NCBI GenBank assembly: GCA_002714465.1
Contig: PAXL01000046.1
Span: 35,506-99,505, forward strand
From: Gemmatimonadota bacterium
Lineage (GTDB): Bacteria > Latescibacterota > UBA2968
DNA: 64,000 nt
Reading direction: 5' to 3'
The notes beneath the pieces were generated by a model. It did not search any database, was not told the DNA's origin, and worked only from the letters and a program-made list of their open reading frames with translations. Below, one piece after another: positions 60,705 through 64,000 of the stretch. Made by a program: the position numbers and the translations under genes. Numbering within the stretch: the stretch's first letter is position 1; every line of letters starts with the position of its first letter.

Positions 60705-62924
60705 GTGTCGTCACCCTATATCGAAAGTGCACCGACCGATATCGAGCGCAAAATCGCAGATGTATCTAAAAGCGATGTGTGTGTTCGAGTGCAGGGCGAT
60801 CTGAGCGACGCCCGGATCTTCGGATCGGAATGGTTGGTTGTCACCTTGGACGAGGTCCTTGTCGTGCCGGAGAACGATGTCAACGGTATGGACAAGGCGT
60901 CGATTGCTGATCTGCGGGATGTTCGCATTGACGATTTTGTAGGCGGAGGTGTTGTCGAATTCGATCGGCTGGACGGTCCGCCTATTCGGATCGGATTCAG
61001 CCAATCTATGAGGCCGAAGTTCGCCGAAATCGCCGAGAGTGTGAAGGCGATGACTCGCGGAGAGGCCTTGGTGCTACCAGAAGAGATAGACGATACGCAG
61101 TGCGAGTCTTGCGGCCGACTTCTTCCTGAGAAAAACGGTGTATGCGCCGTATGCATGAAGAAGTGGGATACCTTCCAGCGCATCGTGAAGTATATGCTTG
61201 CCTACCCGGGGTTGGCGGCCGCAACCGGTATCCTGACAGTGTTGTCAACGGTGCTGGCGCTTCTGCCACCGAAGATCACGCAGCACATTATCGACGATGT
61301 TCTGACACCGCGCTCGGGTGCCGAAACTCTGGCGTGGTTTGTTGGTGCACTGCTGCTAGTTCGGTTGGTTATGTGGGCGGGAGATGTGGGTACGCGGATG
61401 TTTAGTCGACGGCTCGGGTTCATGGCGATTGCGGACTTGCGAGAGGATCTATACCAGCAGTTTCAGATGCTCCCGCTGAAGTTCTACGATCGTCGACGGA
61501 TCGGATCACTCATATCTCGGATGACGAACGACAGCGACCGGCTCGAACACTATATGATCGTCGACGTGCCGTTTATCCTGTCCAACACGCTCACGTTTTT
61601 CGGCATCCTTTGCATGCTTTTTTACACGAGCTGGGAATTGGCACTTTTGATCTGCATCCCGATACCGCCAATCGTGTATGCGGGTAGTCGGATTTGGGCG
61701 AGGATGATGCGCTACTGGAACAGTTGGGGTGCAAAGTGGTCGCGTCTCTACTCACAGTTAAATGAATCGATCAATGGCATCCGGGTCGTCAAGGCTTTTG
61801 CTCAGGAAGATCGTGAGAGCGAGCGTTTCGGCGAGAACAACGATGCCGTCCGGGATGTGTCGGTCATAGGTGAACGGAATTGGTTCGTCTTCTTCACGGT
61901 GACTAACTTCCTTATGAGTTGCGGCGTTTTCATGGTCTGGTACTTCGGCGGACTGAAGGTCCTTGAGGGGCAGCTGACGCTTGGGCAGCTGATGCTCTTC
62001 ATTTCTTATATGTGGCTTATGTATCAACCGCTGCGATGGTTCGGCGACTTCTACAACTTCATGCTCAGAGCCTTTGCGGGGGCAAAGCGGATCTTCGAGG
62101 TCATCGACCACGATCCGGAGCCATTCGATAACCCGAACGCGACTCCCCTTCCGTCGTTGCGGGGAAGGATCAGGTTCGATCAGGTAAACTTCGGCTACGA
62201 TCCCGGTAAGCCAGTACTAAAGGGCGTCGAGTTTGATGTCCAGCCGGGTGAAATGATAGGTCTTGTAGGAAAGTCGGGTGCCGGGAAATCGACACTGATC
62301 AATCTGATCTGCCGGTTCTACGATCCGGATCGAGGTTCAGTCCTCGTCGACGGGATGGACATGCGGGATGTGAGTCTTCGTGACCTGAGGTCACAGATTG
62401 GGATGGTCCACCAGGAGCCGTTCCTGTTCGATGGGACGATCGCGGAGAATATTGCCTACGGTAAGCAGGACGCGACGCTCGATGATGTGATTCGTGCGGC
62501 CGTGGCTGCCGAAGCACACGAATTCGTGGTCAAGAAGCCGGACGGATACGATATGCGTGTCGGAGAGCGTGGCAATCGCCTGTCGGGTGGGGAGAAGCAG
62601 AGGATCTCGATTGCCCGAGCAATCCTGCACAACCCGCGCATCCTGATCCTTGATGAAGCAACGTCGTCACTCGACACATCGACGGAGCGGAAGATTCAAA
62701 GGGCGATCGGCAGGCTGGTCGAAGGAAGAACGACGTTTGCGATCGCTCACCGCCTGTCGACGCTCCGGAGTGCGAACCGTCTGATAGTCATGGACGAGGG
62801 GTGTGTTGCAGAGGTCGGGACTCACGAAGAGCTGATGGAGAGACAGGGGATCTTCTATCGGCTCGTGAAGACACAGCAGGATGTGACTGCCATAATGGGT
62901 GTTGGGAAGAATGAGACAACGTGA
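60705..62924 (+). CDS. ABC exporter with PH-like and zinc-ribbon N-terminus, subunit 2
   Basis: GTG 60705, directly after subunit 1, gives 739 residues. The N-terminal PH-like region has SEWLVVTLDEVLVVPENDV, and the zinc ribbon reads CESCGRLLPEKNGVCAVC near residue 130. Six membrane helices follow, then an ATPase with LVGKSGAGKSTLIN, MVHQEPFLFDGTIAENIAYG, LSGGEKQRISIARA, ILILDEATSSLD and IAHRLSTL. Both nucleotide sites seem competent, so the pair probably forms a heterodimer with two active ATPases. The DUF1854 gene lies 60 bases further on. Confidence 0.85.
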   Translation: MSSPYIESAPTDIERKIADVSKSDVCVRVQGDLSDARIFGSEWLVVTLDEVLVVPENDVNGMDKASIADLRDVRIDDFVGGGVVEFDRLDGPPIRIGFSQSMRPKFAEIAESVKAMTRGEALVLPEEIDDTQCESCGRLLPEKNGVCAVCMKKWDTFQRIVKYMLAYPGLAAATGILTVLSTVLALLPPKITQHIIDDVLTPRSGAETLAWFVGALLLVRLVMWAGDVGTRMFSRRLGFMAIADLREDLYQQFQMLPLKFYDRRRIGSLISRMTNDSDRLEHYMIVDVPFILSNTLTFFGILCMLFYTSWELALLICIPIPPIVYAGSRIWARMMRYWNSWGAKWSRLYSQLNESINGIRVVKAFAQEDRESERFGENNDAVRDVSVIGERNWFVFFTVTNFLMSCGVFMVWYFGGLKVLEGQLTLGQLMLFISYMWLMYQPLRWFGDFYNFMLRAFAGAKRIFEVIDHDPEPFDNPNATPLPSLRGRIRFDQVNFGYDPGKPVLKGVEFDVQPGEMIGLVGKSGAGKSTLINLICRFYDPDRGSVLVDGMDMRDVSLRDLRSQIGMVHQEPFLFDGTIAENIAYGKQDATLDDVIRAAVAAEAHEFVVKKPDGYDMRVGERGNRLSGGEKQRISIARAILHNPRILILDEATSSLDTSTERKIQRAIGRLVEGRTTFAIAHRLSTLRSANRLIVMDEGCVAEVGTHEELMERQGIFYRLVKTQQDVTAIMGVGKNETT

Positions 62925-62984
62925 TTCTGTCTTGTCCGGTAAAGACTGCGGACCGACACTTTGATGAGTAAGTGAGGAATCTGA

Positions 62985-63566
62985 ATGGATTCGTTGGTGA
63001 ATGAGCCAGAACTCGACAGCGAAGTGGAAGGGGGGGAGACATCCGGATCCGATTGGATGCCTTCGCCGATCGAGACGAATCATCCCGAGTTCGTAGATCC
63101 TGCCGAGATTAGGCTGTTCAGGGAACCCGCCTGGCGTCTCCGCATGACGATCGAAGGTGACCGTTCCTACACTCGCGTAAAGGTCGTGCGAGCTGCACCG
63201 CTTTCAGAGCCCAATCGCTACATCTGCTTTCTCGACATTAAGGATGAAGCGATTTGCATGGTGAAGGATCTGCACGAACTTTGCCAGGACAATCACATGA
63301 TCATTCGGGAAGAGCTTAACACCCGGTATCTGACCGCATATGTTTCAAGCGTGAATGCGTTGCGGAACGAGTACGGCGTGTCTTACTGGGATGTCGAAAC
63401 GGACAGGGGACAGCGCGAGTTTGTCGCAAAGAACGTGGCAGAGAACGCTCGGTGGCTTGGTGATAATCGGCTGTTCATCCTCGATGTGGACGGGAATCGA
63501 TTTGAGTTCAGCGATCTCACTCAGCTTGACAAGCGCAGTAAGGCGCTTATCGAGGTCGTACTCTAG
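62985..63566 (+). CDS. DUF1854-family protein
   Basis: The 193-residue protein matches DUF1854: residues 35-60 read EFVDPAEIRLFREPAWRLRM, then FLDIKDEAICMVKDLHELC, ELNTRYLTAYVSSVNALRNE and YWDVETDRGQREFVAKN, ending with LFILDVDGNRFEFSDLTQLD. The family is found next to ABC exporters of the type just upstream and has been annotated as cyanophycin-metabolism associated in some proteobacteria. No cyanophycin synthetase is in the window. It is probably a cytoplasmic partner of the exporter. A possible terminator follows at 63593-63625. Confidence 0.85.
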   Translation: MDSLVNEPELDSEVEGGETSGSDWMPSPIETNHPEFVDPAEIRLFREPAWRLRMTIEGDRSYTRVKVVRAAPLSEPNRYICFLDIKDEAICMVKDLHELCQDNHMIIREELNTRYLTAYVSSVNALRNEYGVSYWDVETDRGQREFVAKNVAENARWLGDNRLFILDVDGNRFEFSDLTQLDKRSKALIEVVL

Positions 63567-63592
63567 ACTGTCACAGATCACGTTTCACGATG

Positions 63593-63625
63593 GGCCTCCA
63601 GCATCGCTGGGGGCCTGTTTCTCTT
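63593..63625 (+). terminator. Possible terminator after the DUF1854 gene
   Basis: GGCCTCCAGC (63593-63602) pairs with GCTGGGGGCC (63606-63615) with one wobble pair and a three-base loop, followed by a T-rich run. It lies between the DUF1854 gene and sppA. Confidence 0.45.
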
Positions 63626-63635
63626 GGAGGTAGAG

Positions 63636-64000
63636 ATGATTGCAGTCGTCGGCAGGATTTTGAAATGGATTGGGGCCCTGACAGTGGCGTTCATCCTGTT
63701 GATCGTTGTCTTGGCGGTTTCGATACATGAGTCTCTTCCTGAGAAGATGGTTCTTCAGGTCGACTTCCGGGATGGGACAACCGAATATATCGGAGACCAT
63801 CCGCTTGCGCTTATTCAGAAGGGTAACCGGCTTGACATACGACGACAGGTCGAGACGATCCTTAAAGCGGCAGCCGACGACCGTGTCGTCGGGTTGATCG
63901 GTCGGGTCGGCGGAGCTCGGATGAGCCTAGCGCACGTCCAGGAGATTTCAGATGCGATCCGCGTGTTCAGGGAGTCCGACAAACCGAGCGTGGCATTCGC
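63636..64000 (+). CDS. sppA: Signal peptide peptidase SppA, N-terminal part (runs off window)
   Basis: ATG 63636, with TTGGAGG ten bases before it, opens a frame still running at the window end (121 codons). A membrane anchor (MIAVVGRILKWIGALTVAFI, then LLIVVLAVSI) is followed by LPEKMVLQVDFRDG and QVETILKAAADDRVVGLIGR, then GARMSLAHVQEISDAI and FRESDKPSVAF. These are typical of the long SppA (67K type) serine peptidases of family S49. Active-site residues lie beyond the window. It may share the exporter operon by readthrough. Confidence 0.85.
   Translation, partial: MIAVVGRILKWIGALTVAFILLIVVLAVSIHESLPEKMVLQVDFRDGTTEYIGDHPLALIQKGNRLDIRRQVETILKAAADDRVVGLIGRVGGARMSLAHVQEISDAIRVFRESDKPSVAF

Noticed and set aside
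1..64000. CRISPR arrays, insertion sequences, tRNA and rRNA genes
   Set aside because: I read for spaced direct repeats, transposase motifs and tRNA T-loop signatures and found none I could support; a covariance-model scan would settle the tRNA question.

Overview
The window (roughly 55-58% G+C by eye) reads as the chromosome of an uncultivated Gram-negative bacterium. Several genes need an outer membrane: beta-barrels, lipobox lipoproteins, TonB, an RND pump and a multihaem cytochrome. Six Gfo/Idh/MocA oxidoreductases, a heparinase-like lyase, SMP-30 and creatininase proteins, a dockerin-like secreted protein and a tandem-fused UvrA together resemble Candidatus Latescibacterota, Poribacteria or a relative in the FCB/PVC assemblage. 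That placement is inference: there is no rRNA or ribosomal protein here. I saw no tRNA, CRISPR array, insertion sequence or phage gene.

Layout. 1-1069 (minus): hpnC and the start of hpnD (squalene formation). 1176-1964: a ComA-like phosphosulfolactate synthase. 2013-9990: a sugar or uronate degradation locus. It has a lipoprotein sugar-binding protein divergent from a heparinase II/III lyase, then a DUF481 barrel, an SMP-30 lactonase, a TIM-barrel isomerase, a decayed alcohol dehydrogenase and a Gfo/Idh oxidoreductase; a perfect palindrome lies in the divergent promoter region. 10034-20212: PAC2, threonine aldolase, two more Gfo/Idh proteins, creatininase, a THUMP protein, a PhoD phosphatase, a potassium channel, an AKR-fold protein without its catalytic tetrad, and a 2-hydroxyacid dehydrogenase. 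20402-28900: a dockerin-like secreted protein, a response regulator, a decayed FapA-like gene, and a porin/14-haem cytochrome pair followed by broken haem-lipoprotein genes, two TPR proteins, a cNMP-binding gene split by an amber codon, TonB and DUF971.

28923-33517: an ABC importer split between two convergent units, ATPase plus IolC-like kinase on one side and binding protein, permease and a LecA-like protein on the other. 33680-35246: bactofilin with a good terminator, then a near-consensus sigma-54 promoter before two small membrane coiled-coil proteins. 35299-39254 (minus): an RND pump overlapping queC. 39992-44590: an OGG1-like glycosylase with an N-terminal Cys cluster, an alpha/beta hydrolase, a long serine acetyltransferase and an NAD-dependent epimerase-like protein. 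45322-50539 (minus): a five-gene catabolic operon (isomerase, three Gfo/Idh, enolase-superfamily enzyme) with a good sigma-70-type promoter. 50846-58213: tandem UvrA, an orphan D12 adenine methyltransferase and a CBM9-like protein. 58415-64000: paired ABC exporters with PH-like and zinc-ribbon N-termini, a DUF1854 protein and the start of SppA.

Two themes stand out. One is oxidation and epimerisation of unusual sugars by many Gfo/Idh paralogues. The other is visible gene decay: at least four genes or gene families are broken by stops or frameshifts, and three of these carry an in-frame TAG where glutamine would be expected.
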